Positions 27,975 to 36,779 of a stretch of 64,000 bases of DNA are shown one piece after another. The notes beneath the pieces were generated by a model. That model had not been told where the DNA came from, did no database searches, and worked only from the letters and a program-made list of their open reading frames with translations. How positions within the stretch are numbered: the first letter of the stretch is position 1; every line of letters begins with the position of its first letter. The stretch is from Nocardioides soli (GTDB lineage Bacteria > Actinomycetota > Actinomycetes > Propionibacteriales > Nocardioidaceae): the NCBI RefSeq assembly GCF_014191495.1, contig NZ_JACHWR010000002.1:1612001-1676000 (forward strand), read 5' to 3'. The position numbers and the translations under genes are program-made.

Positions 27975-29209
27975 GACCGGGCGAGCAGGGCCCGGCCGAG
28001 CAGCCGCTGCCCCGAGGGCACGCGGAAGTGCGCCTGCGGCACGGGTACGGCGTACACCGCGTAGACGCCCTCGCGCGCCGGCACTCGCACCCGGGTGGCC
28101 GTCGCCGGCAGCCCGGCCTCCTCGACCAGGTCGAGCGTCTGCGCGATCGTGCGCTGCTGCAGCCGTGGCCAGACGCTGTCGAAGAACGCCTGCTGCGGGC
28201 GGTCGGTCACCATGTTCGCGAGCAGCACCAGCCCGCCCGGCCGGGTGATCGAGGCCGCGGCGCGGAGCAGGTGCGCGGCGATCCGGTAGCCCATCCGGCT
28301 GGTGGGGATGTGCTCGAAGAGCCCGACGAGGTCCACCACGTCGACGCTGGCCGGCTCGACGTAGGAGGTGATCGGCGTCTTGAGGAAGTTCTTGCGGAGC
28401 AGCTCGACGCGGTCGGCGTGCCCGCGGATGCTCGCCTGGCCGGCGACGGTCGCGAGTGCCAACGGGTCGTGGTCGACGAACACGGCCCGGTCCACGGGCC
28501 GGCCCTGTGCCTCGAGCCGGTCGACCAGGTCGAGGACCGGCCCGCTCGCACCACACGCCAGGCTGAGGGTGCGCACGGGCTGGTCGTTCGTCCGGTCGCG
28601 GAGATGCTCGTGCACCAGGTCGAAGGCGCAGTCGGCGCGGGTGCGCACCGCATGGGAGTCCGTGACTCCGATCAGGTAGTCGCGCGAGGTGAGTCCGTAC
28701 TCGTCCGCGTTGTCGTCGAGCGCCCCGCCCGCGAAGAAGTCCCGGTAGCGGCCGAGGATGCGATCCGCGCCCGCCGGGCTGTTCTCCTGGGTGATCAGGT
28801 CGCGCGCCGATCGGGTGCCCTGGTCGAAGAGCGGTGCGTCGTACGCCGCCGGGTCGATGCCCTGCGCCGGGGTGGCGAGTCCACCGACGTCGTAGAGCGT
28901 GTGCAGCGCGACCGCCCGTTTGGCCACCCCCCACCAGGCCCGGCCGGCCGGATGGGTCTCGGCGTCGAAGAGCCACTGCACGAAGTCGGGCCGGGCGACC
29001 TGCTCGGCCAGGGCCCGGTCGACCTGGCCCTGCGTGTGCTCGCTCAGCTCGAAGCGCGGGGCCGGGTCGGTGAGCGCGACGTCCAGTCCGGTGCTCGCGA
29101 GGCGGTTGACCTCCTCCATGACGGTCGGCTGTACGCCGAGGCGCCCGACGGGGGCCTCCGTCCTCGGTGCCTGGTCGGCCAGCCGGTCGGTGCCTGATGC
29201 CTGGTGCAC
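27962..29209 (-). CDS. SAM-dependent methyltransferase (class I fold)
   Basis: A 415-residue protein with a C-terminal Rossmann methyltransferase domain. Motif I is LSLACGASGPVLDLVDRL, the acidic strand-2 end is AVFVDHDPLAL, and the catalytic-face strand is VVDLVGLFEHIP. The first about 180 residues are helical and unlike known domains; they may bind the substrate. The GTG at 29209 is chosen because GGAG precedes it by 8 nt and the longer open frame is uninformative. It is probably co-transcribed with the downstream exporter. The methyl acceptor is unknown. Confidence 0.8.
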   Translation of the reverse strand: MHQASGTDRLADQAPRTEAPVGRLGVQPTVMEEVNRLASTGLDVALTDPAPRFELSEHTQGQVDRALAEQVARPDFVQWLFDAETHPAGRAWWGVAKRAVALHTLYDVGGLATPAQGIDPAAYDAPLFDQGTRSARDLITQENSPAGADRILGRYRDFFAGGALDDNADEYGLTSRDYLIGVTDSHAVRTRADCAFDLVHEHLRDRTNDQPVRTLSLACGASGPVLDLVDRLEAQGRPVDRAVFVDHDPLALATVAGQASIRGHADRVELLRKNFLKTPITSYVEPASVDVVDLVGLFEHIPTSRMGYRIAAHLLRAAASITRPGGLVLLANMVTDRPQQAFFDSVWPRLQQRTIAQTLDLVEEAGLPATATRVRVPAREGVYAVYAVPVPQAHFRVPSGQRLLGRALLARSPEF

Positions 29210-29397
29210 GATGGTGTCTCCGTCGCTCTGCTGGGGGCCGCGACGCTGGGGCGCGTGACCGGGACCTTCCTGGCCCCAGACCGAGACGCTAGGGACGAGG
29301 AGGCGCCGCCGACCGGCTCTTGAGCCACGGAAAGGGGTGGATGCTCGCCGGCCGCAGCCGCGGCCCCGATGCGGTGGTCGCCGCCTCCCGGAGCGGC

Positions 29398-29403
29398 TAC
29401 CAT
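29398..29403 (+). promoter_or_regulatory. -10 element of the acyl-CoA synthetase promoter
   Basis: TACCAT fits the actinobacterial TANNNT -10. Transcription would start near 29411, putting the palindrome at 29414-29427 just downstream of +1, a good position for repression. Confidence 0.45.
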
Positions 29404-29413
29404 CGCGCGGAAC

Positions 29414-29427
29414 AAGAACCTGTTCTA
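29414..29427. promoter_or_regulatory. KstR/TetR-like operator upstream of the acyl-CoA synthetase
   Basis: The core AGAAC-N2-GTTCT fits the KstR pattern TNNAACNNGTTNNA at every fixed position except the first. It lies 17 nt upstream of the start codon. The same 12-bp core recurs before degV. Confidence 0.6.
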
Positions 29428-29444
29428 GTGCGAGGTGGTCGTCG

Positions 29445-31100
29445 ATGCCCGGTCCCCGTCCCCACGGCTTCAACCTCTCGACGGTGTTCTCCACGGTCGC
29501 CGCGGCGGTGCCCGACCAGGAGGTGCTGGTCTGGCGTGACCGACGGCCGACGTACGCCGAGACGGATGCCCGCGCCTCGGGCCTCGCGCGGCTGCTGGTC
29601 GAGCGCGGCCTGGGCTGCCACACCGAGCGGGACCGGCTGGCCGGCCACGAGTCCGGCCAGGACCACCTCGGGATCTACCTGCACAACGGCAACGAGTATC
29701 TCGAGGCGATGGTCGGCTCCTACCGCGCCCGGGTCGCGCCGTTCAACGTCAACTACCGCTACGTCGAGGAGGAGCTGGTCTACCTGCTCACCGACGCGCG
29801 GACCAGGGCGCTGGTCTACCACGCCGAGTTCGCGCCGCGGCTGGCGGCGATCCGCGACCAGCTGCCCGACCTCGACCTGTTGATCCAGGTCGCCGACGAG
29901 TCGGGTCACGCGCTGCTGCCCGGGGCGGTCGACTACGAGGAGGCCCTGCGCACGCCCGAGCCGGTGGCCGGGATGCCGGAGCCCGACGGCGACGACCTCT
30001 ACGTCCTCTACACGGGCGGCACCACCGGCATGCCCAAGGGCGTGCTGTGGCGCAACGACGACATCTACGTCAGCTCCATGGGCGGCACGCCCTTCGGCAC
30101 GACCGAGCCGTTCGCGTCGTACGACGCCATCGCGCAGCACGCCCGCGACGCGGGCGGCACCATGCGGCTGCTGATGATCCCGCCGTTCATGCACGGCGCC
30201 GCGCAGTGGTCGACGTTCCACACGATCACCAGCGGCGGCACGATCGTGCTGCCCGACGAGGTGCGCCGCCTGGTGCCGGGCGACGCCCTCGCGATCGCCG
30301 CCCGTGAGCGGGTGGTGAGCATCCCGGTCGTCGGCGACGCCGTCGCGCTGCCCCTGATCGAGGAGGTCGAGCGCGGTGGCCACGACCTGTCCGGACTCGC
30401 CGCCTTCAACAACGGCGGCGCGCCGCTGACGCCGGGCGTGCGCGACCGGATCCTCGAGGCGCTGCCGCACATCCTGGTGATGGACGCCGCGGGCGCCTCG
30501 GAGACCGGGCTCCAGATGAGCTCGCTGTCGCTCAAGGGCATGGAGGCCGGCACGGCGACGTTCGACCCGGTGCCGACGACGGTGGTGGTCGACGACCTCT
30601 TCACGCGGGTGCTCGGGGCCGGCGAGGGGGAGGGGTGGCTCGCCCAGCGCGGCCGGGTGCCGCTCGGCTACCTCGGTGACGCACCCAAGACCGGGCGCAC
30701 CTTCCCGGTGATCGACGGTGAGCGGTTCTCGATCCCCGGTGACCGCGCGGTGGTCGACGACGAGGGCAGGATCGTGCTGCTCGGCCGCGACGGCGTCACC
30801 ATCAACTCCGGCGGCGAGAAGATCTTCGTCGAGGAGGTCGAGCGCGCGCTGGCCGCGCATCCGGCCGTCCGCGACGTCGTGGTGGTCGGCCGCCCCTCGG
30901 AGCGCTGGGGGAGCGAGGCGGTCGCCGTGATCCAGCTCGAGGACCACGCGACGGCCACCGACGCGGAGCTGCTCGCCGAGGCCGAGCGGCACATCGCCCG
31001 CTACAAGGTGCCGAAGGCGATCATCCGGGTCTCCAGCGTGCAGCGGTCCCCGTCGGGCAAGGCGGACTACCGTTGGGCGAAGGCGCAGGCGGTGGGCTGA
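29445..31100 (+). CDS. Acyl-CoA synthetase, FadD19-like
   Basis: A 551-residue ANL-superfamily enzyme that activates a carboxylic acid as acyl-AMP, then acyl-CoA. The P-loop is YTGGTTGMPKGVLWR, the A5-type motif is AAGASETGLQ, and the C-terminal lysine lies in RSPSGKADYRWAKAQA. The run PPFMHGAAQW and the VLWRNDD segment resemble the mycobacterial FadD19 group, which activates the side chains of cholesterol and plant sterols. With the KstR-like operator upstream this suggests sterol or branched fatty-acid catabolism, although no other sterol gene is in the window. Start ATG 29445 has GAGGTGG at good spacing. Confidence 0.88.
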   Translation: MPGPRPHGFNLSTVFSTVAAAVPDQEVLVWRDRRPTYAETDARASGLARLLVERGLGCHTERDRLAGHESGQDHLGIYLHNGNEYLEAMVGSYRARVAPFNVNYRYVEEELVYLLTDARTRALVYHAEFAPRLAAIRDQLPDLDLLIQVADESGHALLPGAVDYEEALRTPEPVAGMPEPDGDDLYVLYTGGTTGMPKGVLWRNDDIYVSSMGGTPFGTTEPFASYDAIAQHARDAGGTMRLLMIPPFMHGAAQWSTFHTITSGGTIVLPDEVRRLVPGDALAIAARERVVSIPVVGDAVALPLIEEVERGGHDLSGLAAFNNGGAPLTPGVRDRILEALPHILVMDAAGASETGLQMSSLSLKGMEAGTATFDPVPTTVVVDDLFTRVLGAGEGEGWLAQRGRVPLGYLGDAPKTGRTFPVIDGERFSIPGDRAVVDDEGRIVLLGRDGVTINSGGEKIFVEEVERALAAHPAVRDVVVVGRPSERWGSEAVAVIQLEDHATATDAELLAEAERHIARYKVPKAIIRVSSVQRSPSGKADYRWAKAQAVG

Positions 31101-31181
31101 GGTCGGATCCGTGAGGCCGCGATGAGTACGCCGCCCGGCGCCGGTCGAACCGGTATCCGATTCCCACACCAGGAGGCGACC

Positions 31182-31601
31182 GTGGCCACCCAGCTGAACC
31201 CCTACCTGAACTTCCGAGGCCAGGCCCGCGAGGCGATGACCTTCTACCAGTCCGTCCTCGGCGGCCAGCTCGATGTGATGACCTTCGCCGACATGGGCGG
31301 CATGGGCGTGCCCGAGTCCGAGGCCGCGCAGGTCATGCACTCGTCGCTGGGCGTCTCCGACGCCGTGCAGCTGATGGGCTCCGACGTGCCGAGCCAGATG
31401 GAGGGCGACTTCGTCAACGGTCGGATCTCGCTCAGCGGTGACGACCGGGCGACGCTGCAGCGGTGGTTCGAGGGGCTCGCCGAGGGCGGCACGGTCAACA
31501 TGCCGCTGGAGAAGGCACCCTGGGGCGACTGGTTCGGCGACCTCACCGACCGCTTCGGCGTGAGCTGGCTGGTGAACATCGCGGGCACCGACGGGGACTG
31601 A
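31182..31601 (+). CDS. VOC-superfamily (PhnB/glyoxalase-like) protein
   Basis: A 139-residue protein of the vicinal oxygen chelate fold, PhnB/DUF3861-like group: NPYLNFRGQAREAMTFYQSVLGG at the start and APWGDWFGDLTDRFGVSWLVNI at the end. Members bind small ligands or metals, and most have no assigned substrate. The GTG at 31182 follows AGGAGG by 6 nt. It is transcribed alone, ending before a hairpin at 31636-31666. Confidence 0.85.
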   Translation: MATQLNPYLNFRGQAREAMTFYQSVLGGQLDVMTFADMGGMGVPESEAAQVMHSSLGVSDAVQLMGSDVPSQMEGDFVNGRISLSGDDRATLQRWFEGLAEGGTVNMPLEKAPWGDWFGDLTDRFGVSWLVNIAGTDGD

Positions 31602-31635
31602 CCGGCCCGACGGCGTACGCGCGGCCGCGCGCCGA

Positions 31636-31666
31636 GGCCGATGACCCTCATCGAGGTCATCGGGCC
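31636..31666 (+). terminator. Hairpin after the VOC gene
   Basis: Arms 31638-31646 and 31655-31663 (CCGATGACC with GGTCATCGG) pair across an 8-nt loop and can be extended with a bulge. It is 35 nt after the stop codon. Confidence 0.6.
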
Positions 31667-31770
31667 GGCGTCGTCCGGCCACCCGCGCGCCGTTGCGCGT
31701 TCACCGGCGCATGGTCGGCTCGCATCCGGGGCCGCTCCGGTCCCTCCCCACTTCTCGGAAGGACTCTCGG

Positions 31771-33198
31771 ATGCACCTGCGCCTCTCCCGACAGCACCGG
31801 CGGGCCGCGGTCGCTCTCGCCGCCGTCACCGTGGTCGGCACCACCAGCGGCCTCGCCGTCGCCGGTGGCGGCCGGCACCACGACCCGGCGCCGGACGACC
31901 TCACCGCACACGCGGGAGCCACCCGCAACGACGGCGACCGCACCACCCAGGTGCGCAAGGCCGTCGAGGGCGGTCACGCCCGCAACGTGATCCTGCTCAT
32001 CGGCGACGGCATGGGTGACTCGGAGATCACCGCCGCCCGCAACTACGCCGAGGGCGCCGCCGGCCGCTTAGCCGGCATCGACGCGCTGCCGCTGACCGGC
32101 CAGTACACGACGTACTCGCTCTCGAAGGCGACCGGCCTGCCCGACTACGTGCCCGACTCGGCCGCCACCGGCTCCGCGTGGGCGACCGGCACGAAGACCT
32201 ACGACAACGCGGTCTCGGTCGACATCAAGGGCCAGCCGCAGCAGACGCTGCTCGAGCTGGCCAAGGCCCACGGCCTCAAGACCGGCGACCTGACGACCTC
32301 GGAGATCCAGGACGCCACCCCCGCGGTGCAGGTCGCGCACATCTCGGCGCGGTCCTGCTACGGACCCGACCAGACCTCGGCCACCTGCCCCGAGGCGGCG
32401 AAGGAGAACGGCGGGCTCGGGTCGATCACCGAGCAGCTGCTCGACACCCGCCCCGACGTGACGCTGGGCGGCGGCGCCACGACGTTCGCGCAGACCGCCA
32501 AGGCCGGGACCTGGACCGGCAAGACGCTCCGGCAGCAGGCCGACGAGCGCGGCTACCAGGTGGTGACCGACACTGCCGGCCTCGACGCCGTACGCCGGGC
32601 CGACCAGCGCGCGCCGCTGCTCGGCCTCTTCGCGCCGGGCAACCTGCCGGTGCGGTACGTCGGCCCCGCGGCCACGCCGGGTGGCTCGAAGCTCCCCGCG
32701 CAGCGCTGCACGGACAACCCGAACCGTCCCGCGACGCAGCCGACGCTGGCCGAGATGACGGAGAAGGCGATCGACCTGCTGGAGAACCGCAAGGGCTTCT
32801 TCCTCCAGGTCGAGGGCGCCAGCATCGACAAGCAGGACCACGCCGCCGACGCCTGCGGCCAGATCGGCGAGACCGTCGACCTCGACGAGGCCGTCCAGGT
32901 CGCGCTGGCCTACGCGAAGCGGGTCGGCCACACCTCGGTGTTCGTCACCGCCGACCACGCCCACACCAGCCAGATCATCGAGGTCGGCAGCGACTCGCCC
33001 GGCCGCACCGTCACCCTCACCACGGCCGACGACGCACCCATGACCCTCAACTACGGCACGTCGACCGGCAGCTCCCAGCAGCACACCGGCAGCCAGCTGC
33101 GGGTGGCGGGCTACGGTCCCGGCGCCGCCAACATCGTCGGCCTGACCGACCAGACCGACCTGTTCTTCACCATCCGCGACACGCTCCGGCTCCGCTGA
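31771..33198 (+). CDS. Secreted alkaline phosphatase (PhoA family)
   Basis: A 475-residue phosphomonoesterase. Residues 1 to about 31 form a signal peptide (basic RQHRRAA, then a hydrophobic stretch ending AVAGG). The metal and catalytic sites are [11 protein letters not shown] (Asp79) and the nucleophile Ser130 in [24 protein letters not shown] and TADHAHTS supply the zinc and magnesium ligands. It would release phosphate from organic esters outside the cell. GGAAGGA lies 8 nt before the ATG. Only one isolated GTTCACC (31699-31705) resembles a PHO box, so phosphate control is not shown. Confidence 0.93.
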   Translation: MHLRLSRQHRRAAVALAAVTVVGTTSGLAVAGGGRHHDPAPDDLTAHAGATRNDGDRTTQVRKAVEGGHARNVILLIGDGMGDSEITAARNYAEGAAGRLAGIDALPLTGQYTTYSLSKATGLPDYVPDSAATGSAWATGTKTYDNAVSVDIKGQPQQTLLELAKAHGLKTGDLTTSEIQDATPAVQVAHISARSCYGPDQTSATCPEAAKENGGLGSITEQLLDTRPDVTLGGGATTFAQTAKAGTWTGKTLRQQADERGYQVVTDTAGLDAVRRADQRAPLLGLFAPGNLPVRYVGPAATPGGSKLPAQRCTDNPNRPATQPTLAEMTEKAIDLLENRKGFFLQVEGASIDKQDHAADACGQIGETVDLDEAVQVALAYAKRVGHTSVFVTADHAHTSQIIEVGSDSPGRTVTLTTADDAPMTLNYGTSTGSSQQHTGSQLRVAGYGPGAANIVGLTDQTDLFFTIRDTLRLR

Positions 33199-33204
33199 CC
33201 ACCT

Positions 33205-33256
33205 CGGGTCGTCCGCTTCAGGAGGGTGCCTGCACCGGCCTCAGGCGGACGACCCG
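33205..33256. repeat. Dispersed palindromic repeat, copy A (convergent terminator)
   Basis: Twelve-nt arms CGGGTCGTCCGC (33205-33216) and GCGGACGACCCG (33245-33256) enclose 28 nt between two convergent genes. The same arms recur at 55112-55157 and 56120-56169. Here it can act as a bidirectional terminator. Confidence 0.8.
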
Positions 33257-33268
33257 AACCTCGGCGCG

Positions 33269-34054
33269 TCAGGTGATCGTCATCCCGCCGTCGACGGCGA
33301 GCGTCTGCCCGGTGACGTAGCCGCCGGCGTCGGAGGCCAGGAAGACGACGGCGGCCGCGAGCTCGGCCGGGTCGCCCTTGCGGCCGGCGGGGATGCGCTG
33401 CTGCTGGGAGTCGAGATAGCCGGGCGGGTACTGGTCGGTCATCTCCGAGGCGAAGAAGCCCGGGGCGATCGCGTTCACGCGGATGCCCTTGCGGCCGGTC
33501 CACTGCTGGGCGAGGTCGCGGGTCATCCCGATCAGCCCGGCCTTCGACGAGGCGTACGCCGCCTGCGGGAGGCCCGCCGTGGTGAGACCGAGCACCGAGC
33601 TGATGTTGACGATGCTCGAGCCAGGCTGCATCACCCGGCCGCAGGCCTGCGCCATCCAGTAGCAGCCGTTGAGGTTCACGTCGATCACGGCCCGGAACTC
33701 GTCGGGCGTCTCCCGGGTCGCCGGCACCGCCGTACCGATCCCGGCGTTGTTGACCAGCACATCGACCCGGCCGAACTCCTCCATGGCGAGGGCGACCAGA
33801 TTGGCGCACGACTCGGGGTCGGCGACGTCGGTCTCGACGGTGAGCGCGCGCCGGCCGGCGGCCTCGACGAGCCTGGCCGTCTCGGCGAGCCGGTCCGCCC
33901 GCCGGGCGCCGAGCACGAGGTCGGCTCCGGCCTCCGCGAGGCCCTGGGCGAACGCGACGCCGAGGCCGCTGGAGGCCCCGGTCACGATGGCGACCCTGCC
34001 GTCGAGCCGGAACAGATCGGGAACGCTGCGCGCGCTGCTGCCGGGTGAGCTCAT
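33269..34054 (-). CDS. Short-chain dehydrogenase/reductase (SDR)
   Basis: A 261-residue classical SDR: cofactor loop VTGASSGLG near residue 26, VNNAGIG, catalytic Ser in ISSV, Tyr-Lys pair in YASSKAG, and PGFFASEMT after strand 6. Arg at the end of strand 2 (GARRADR) suggests NADP(H). The sequence resembles gluconate 5-dehydrogenase-like and FabG-like enzymes, but the substrate is open. The ATG at 34054 has no ribosome site; a -10 TACAGT (34067-34062) ends 7 nt before it, so the message is probably leaderless. It is divergent from the leuS leader. Confidence 0.88.
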   Translation of the reverse strand: MSSPGSSARSVPDLFRLDGRVAIVTGASSGLGVAFAQGLAEAGADLVLGARRADRLAETARLVEAAGRRALTVETDVADPESCANLVALAMEEFGRVDVLVNNAGIGTAVPATRETPDEFRAVIDVNLNGCYWMAQACGRVMQPGSSIVNISSVLGLTTAGLPQAAYASSKAGLIGMTRDLAQQWTGRKGIRVNAIAPGFFASEMTDQYPPGYLDSQQQRIPAGRKGDPAELAAAVVFLASDAGGYVTGQTLAVDGGMTIT

Positions 34055-34061
34055 GCCCGCG

Positions 34062-34093
34062 ACTGTAGTCAGCCCGGCCGTCGGGGGTATCCT
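34062..34093. promoter_or_regulatory. Back-to-back -10 elements of the SDR gene and the leuS leader
   Basis: TACAGT on the minus strand (34067-34062) and TATCCT on the plus strand (34088-34093) lie 7 and 6 nt before their respective ATGs. Both transcripts would start at or next to the start codon. The two -35 regions must overlap the opposite promoter. Confidence 0.55.
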
Positions 34094-34099
34094 GAGGCC

Positions 34100-34126
34100 A
34101 TGTGGAGGACCCTGCTCCTTACCTAG
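34100..34126 (+). CDS. Leucine leader peptide of the leuS attenuator
   Basis: An 8-codon reading frame, ATG to TAG, encoding MWRTLLLT. It contains three consecutive leucine codons (CTG, CTC and the rare CTT) and probably starts a leaderless transcript. It is followed by two stem-loops, the second a U-tailed terminator, before leuS at 34225. This is the layout of a ribosome-mediated attenuator: stalling on Leu codons when charged tRNA-Leu is short would prevent termination. Leucine leaders are known for leuA in actinobacteria; its use for leuS here is inferred from position. Confidence 0.8.
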   Translation: MWRTLLLT

Positions 34127-34154
34127 CCGCGTCGACGCGCACCCATCGACGCGG
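34127..34154 (+). promoter_or_regulatory. Stem-loop of the leuS leader overlapping the leader stop
   Basis: CCGCGTCGA (34127-34135) pairs with TCGACGCGG (34146-34154), starting at the base after the leader peptide's stop codon. It would melt or form depending on ribosome position, the usual switch before a terminator. Confidence 0.65.
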
Positions 34155-34156
34155 CC

Positions 34157-34182
34157 GCCCCTCGTGCCCGAGGGGCTTTTTT
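34157..34182 (+). terminator. Rho-independent attenuator terminator before leuS
   Basis: GCCCCTCG (34157-34164) pairs with CGAGGGGC (34169-34176) across a TGCC loop and is followed by six T residues (34177-34182). A canonical U-tailed terminator is rare in this GC-rich window and sits 42 nt before the leuS start codon. Confidence 0.88.
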
Positions 34183-34224
34183 GTGCCCGGAGTCGACCAT
34201 CCACCAGAGCATGAGAGAGACGAG

Positions 34225-36708
34225 ATGAGCGAGCAGGAGACGTACGACGTCGAGGCCGTCCAGGAGAAGTGGCTGCCCGTCTGGGACGAGCTGCAGCCCT
34301 TCCGCGCCGACGAGGACTCGCCGCGCGAGAAGAAGTACGCGCTGACGATGTTCCCCTACCCGAGCGGCGACCTGCACATGGGGCACGCCGAGGTGACGGC
34401 GCTGCACGACGTGGTCGCGCGCTACTGGTGGCAGCGCGGCTTCGAGGTGCTGAACCCGATGGGCTGGGACTCCTTCGGCCTGCCCGCCGAGAACGCCGCC
34501 ATCCGCAACGACGAGCACCCCGCGACGTACACCTACGCGAACATCGAGACGCAGTACGAGTCGTTCAAGCGCTACGGCATCTCCTTCGACTGGTCGCGCC
34601 GCCTGCACACCTCCGACCCCGAGTACTACCGCTGGACGCAGTGGCTGTTCCTGAAGTTCCGCGAGCGCGGGCTGGCCTACCGCAAGAACAGCCCGGTCAA
34701 CTGGTGCCCCAACGACCAGACGGTGCTGGCCAACGAGCAGGTCGTCGACGGCAAGTGCGAGCGCTGCGGCGCCGACGTCACCAAGCGCGAGCTGACCCAG
34801 TGGTACTTCAAGATCACCGAGTACGCCCAGGAGCTGTTGGACTGCCTGGACGACCTGGAGCCGACCTGGCCGACCCGGGTCGTCACCGCGCAGCGCAACT
34901 GGATCGGCCGCTCCGAGGGCGCGCACGTCGACTTCGCGGTCGAGGGCCACGATCCGATCACCGTCTACACGACGCGTCCGGACACGATCTTCGGCACCAC
35001 GTTCATGGTCGTCGCCGTCGACTCCGCGCTGGCCGAGGAGCTGGTGACCGACGGGCAGCGCGCCGCCTTCGAGACCTACCGCGACGAGATCCGCAAGGAG
35101 ACGGAGATCGAGCGGCTGTCCACGGACCGCCCGACGTCCGGCGTCGACCTGGGGGTCACGGCGACCAACCCGGTCACCGGCACCCAGATCCCGGTCTGGG
35201 CGACCGACTACGTGCTGGCCGACTACGGCACCGGTGCGGTCATGGGCGTGCCCGGCGGCGACCAGCGCGACTGGGAGTTCGCCACGGTCATGGGACTGGA
35301 GATCATCCGGACGACCCAGACCCCGGAGGGGTTCGAGGGCGAGTCGTACAACGGCGAGGGACCCGCGATCAACTCGCCCGCCCCCGGCGTCGACGCACCG
35401 CTGGACATCAACGGCCTGGGCGTGGCCGAGGCCAAGCGCGCCACCATCGACTTCCTGGAGCAGCGGGGCACCGGCAAGGGCGCCGTCAACTTCCGCCTGC
35501 GCGACTGGCTGCTGAGCCGCCAGCGCTACTGGGGCGTGCCGATCCCGATCATCCACTGCGAGAAGGACGGCGAGGTCGCCGTTCCCTACGACCAGCTGCC
35601 GCTGGAGCTGCCCGAGCTGCGCGGCGCCGACCTGAAGCCCAAGGGCGTCTCGCCGCTGGCCGCGGCGTCCGAGTGGGTCGACGTCGCGTGCCCGACCTGC
35701 GGCGGCCCCGCGAAGCGGGACAGCGACACGATGGACACCTTCGTGGACTCGTCGTGGTACTTCCTGCGCTACTGCTCGCCCACCTACACCGACGGCCCGT
35801 TCGACGTCGAGAAGGCCAGGGCGTGGATGCCGGCCGACATCTACGTCGGCGGCGTCGAGCACGCCGTGCTGCACCTGCTGTACGCGCGCTTCTTCACCAA
35901 GGTGCTGCGCGACATGGGGATGCTGGACGTCGGCGAGCCGTTCGCCGCGCAGCTGAACCAGGGCATCGTCATCAACCAGGGCAAGAAGATGAGCAAGTCG
36001 CTGGGCAACGGCGTCAGTCTGGGGGACCAACTTGCGGCGTACGGCGTGGATGCGGTGCGGCTGACGCTGGTCTTCGCCGGTCCGCCGGAGGACGACATCG
36101 ACTGGGCCGACATGTCGCCGGCCGGGTCGCTGCGCTTCCTGCAGCGCGCCTGGCGGCTGTCGGGCGACGTCACCTCGGCGCCCGGCACCGCGCCGGAGGG
36201 CGGCGACGTCGCCCTGCGGCGGGCCACCGCCCACACGGTGCACGAGGCGGCCGAGCTGATCGAGGGCTATCGCTTCAACGTGATGGTCGCGCGGGTCATG
36301 GAGCTGGTGAACGCGACCCGCAAGGCCATCGACCTACCGGAGTCTCGCGGAGGCTGCGGCCCCGCCGACCCCGCGGTGCGGGAGGCGACCGAGGCCGTCG
36401 CGATCCTGCTGTCGCTGGTCGCGCCGTTCACGGCGGAGGAGATGTGGGAGCGGCTGGGCCACCGGCCCACCGTCGCTCGCGCCGGTTGGCCGGCCGTCGA
36501 CCCGGGGCTGCTGGTCGAGGAGTCGGTCACCGCCGTCGTCCAGATCCAGGGCAAGGTCAAGGCCCGGCTGGAGGTCGCCCCGGACATCGCCGAGGCCGAC
36601 CTGGAGCAGCTGGCCCTGGCCGACCCGGACGTGGTGAAGGCGATCGACGGCCGGCCGGTGCGCAAGGTCATCGTGCGCGCGCCGAAGCTGGTCAACGTCG
36701 TCGTCTGA
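34225..36708 (+). CDS. leuS: Leucyl-tRNA synthetase
   Basis: Attaches leucine to tRNA-Leu. The 827-residue class I enzyme has the HIGH motif as HMGH ([13 protein letters not shown]), the long CP1 editing domain with the [11 protein letters not shown] threonine-rich site, the zinc-type [18 protein letters not shown] segment, and KMSKSLGN. The frame extends upstream into the leader region, but ATG 34225 gives the standard N-terminus and follows the attenuator. GAGAGA precedes the start. Regulation by leucine supply through the leader is strongly suggested. Confidence 0.97.
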   Translation: MSEQETYDVEAVQEKWLPVWDELQPFRADEDSPREKKYALTMFPYPSGDLHMGHAEVTALHDVVARYWWQRGFEVLNPMGWDSFGLPAENAAIRNDEHPATYTYANIETQYESFKRYGISFDWSRRLHTSDPEYYRWTQWLFLKFRERGLAYRKNSPVNWCPNDQTVLANEQVVDGKCERCGADVTKRELTQWYFKITEYAQELLDCLDDLEPTWPTRVVTAQRNWIGRSEGAHVDFAVEGHDPITVYTTRPDTIFGTTFMVVAVDSALAEELVTDGQRAAFETYRDEIRKETEIERLSTDRPTSGVDLGVTATNPVTGTQIPVWATDYVLADYGTGAVMGVPGGDQRDWEFATVMGLEIIRTTQTPEGFEGESYNGEGPAINSPAPGVDAPLDINGLGVAEAKRATIDFLEQRGTGKGAVNFRLRDWLLSRQRYWGVPIPIIHCEKDGEVAVPYDQLPLELPELRGADLKPKGVSPLAAASEWVDVACPTCGGPAKRDSDTMDTFVDSSWYFLRYCSPTYTDGPFDVEKARAWMPADIYVGGVEHAVLHLLYARFFTKVLRDMGMLDVGEPFAAQLNQGIVINQGKKMSKSLGNGVSLGDQLAAYGVDAVRLTLVFAGPPEDDIDWADMSPAGSLRFLQRAWRLSGDVTSAPGTAPEGGDVALRRATAHTVHEAAELIEGYRFNVMVARVMELVNATRKAIDLPESRGGCGPADPAVREATEAVAILLSLVAPFTAEEMWERLGHRPTVARAGWPAVDPGLLVEESVTAVVQIQGKVKARLEVAPDIAEADLEQLALADPDVVKAIDGRPVRKVIVRAPKLVNVVV

Positions 36709-36742
36709 GGGGTCGTCTGAGGGCTCGTCGGGGGCGGCACGA

Positions 36743-36758
36743 CGAGAACGCGTTCTCG
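36743..36758. promoter_or_regulatory. 16-bp perfect palindrome in the degV promoter
   Basis: CGAGAACG and CGTTCTCG abut without a spacer. The centre AGAAC-GC-GTTCT shares its fixed bases with the operator before the acyl-CoA synthetase (29414-29427). It lies 10 bp upstream of the -10 (TAACCT, 36768-36773), so a bound protein would block RNA polymerase. Confidence 0.6.
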
Positions 36759-36779
36759 GGCGTCGTCTAACCTCTCCGC

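Noticed and set aside
31681..31770. PHO box upstream of the alkaline phosphatase gene
   Set aside because: Only one GTTCACC is present; PhoP sites need at least two 11-nt repeats.
34100..34224. T-box riboswitch in front of leuS
   Set aside because: No T-box consensus or specifier stem-loop; the leader is too short and has a leucine-coding peptide instead.
36743..36758. LexA box before degV
   Set aside because: The spacing is GAAC-N2-GTTC, not N4 as in the true SOS box at 48536-48551.
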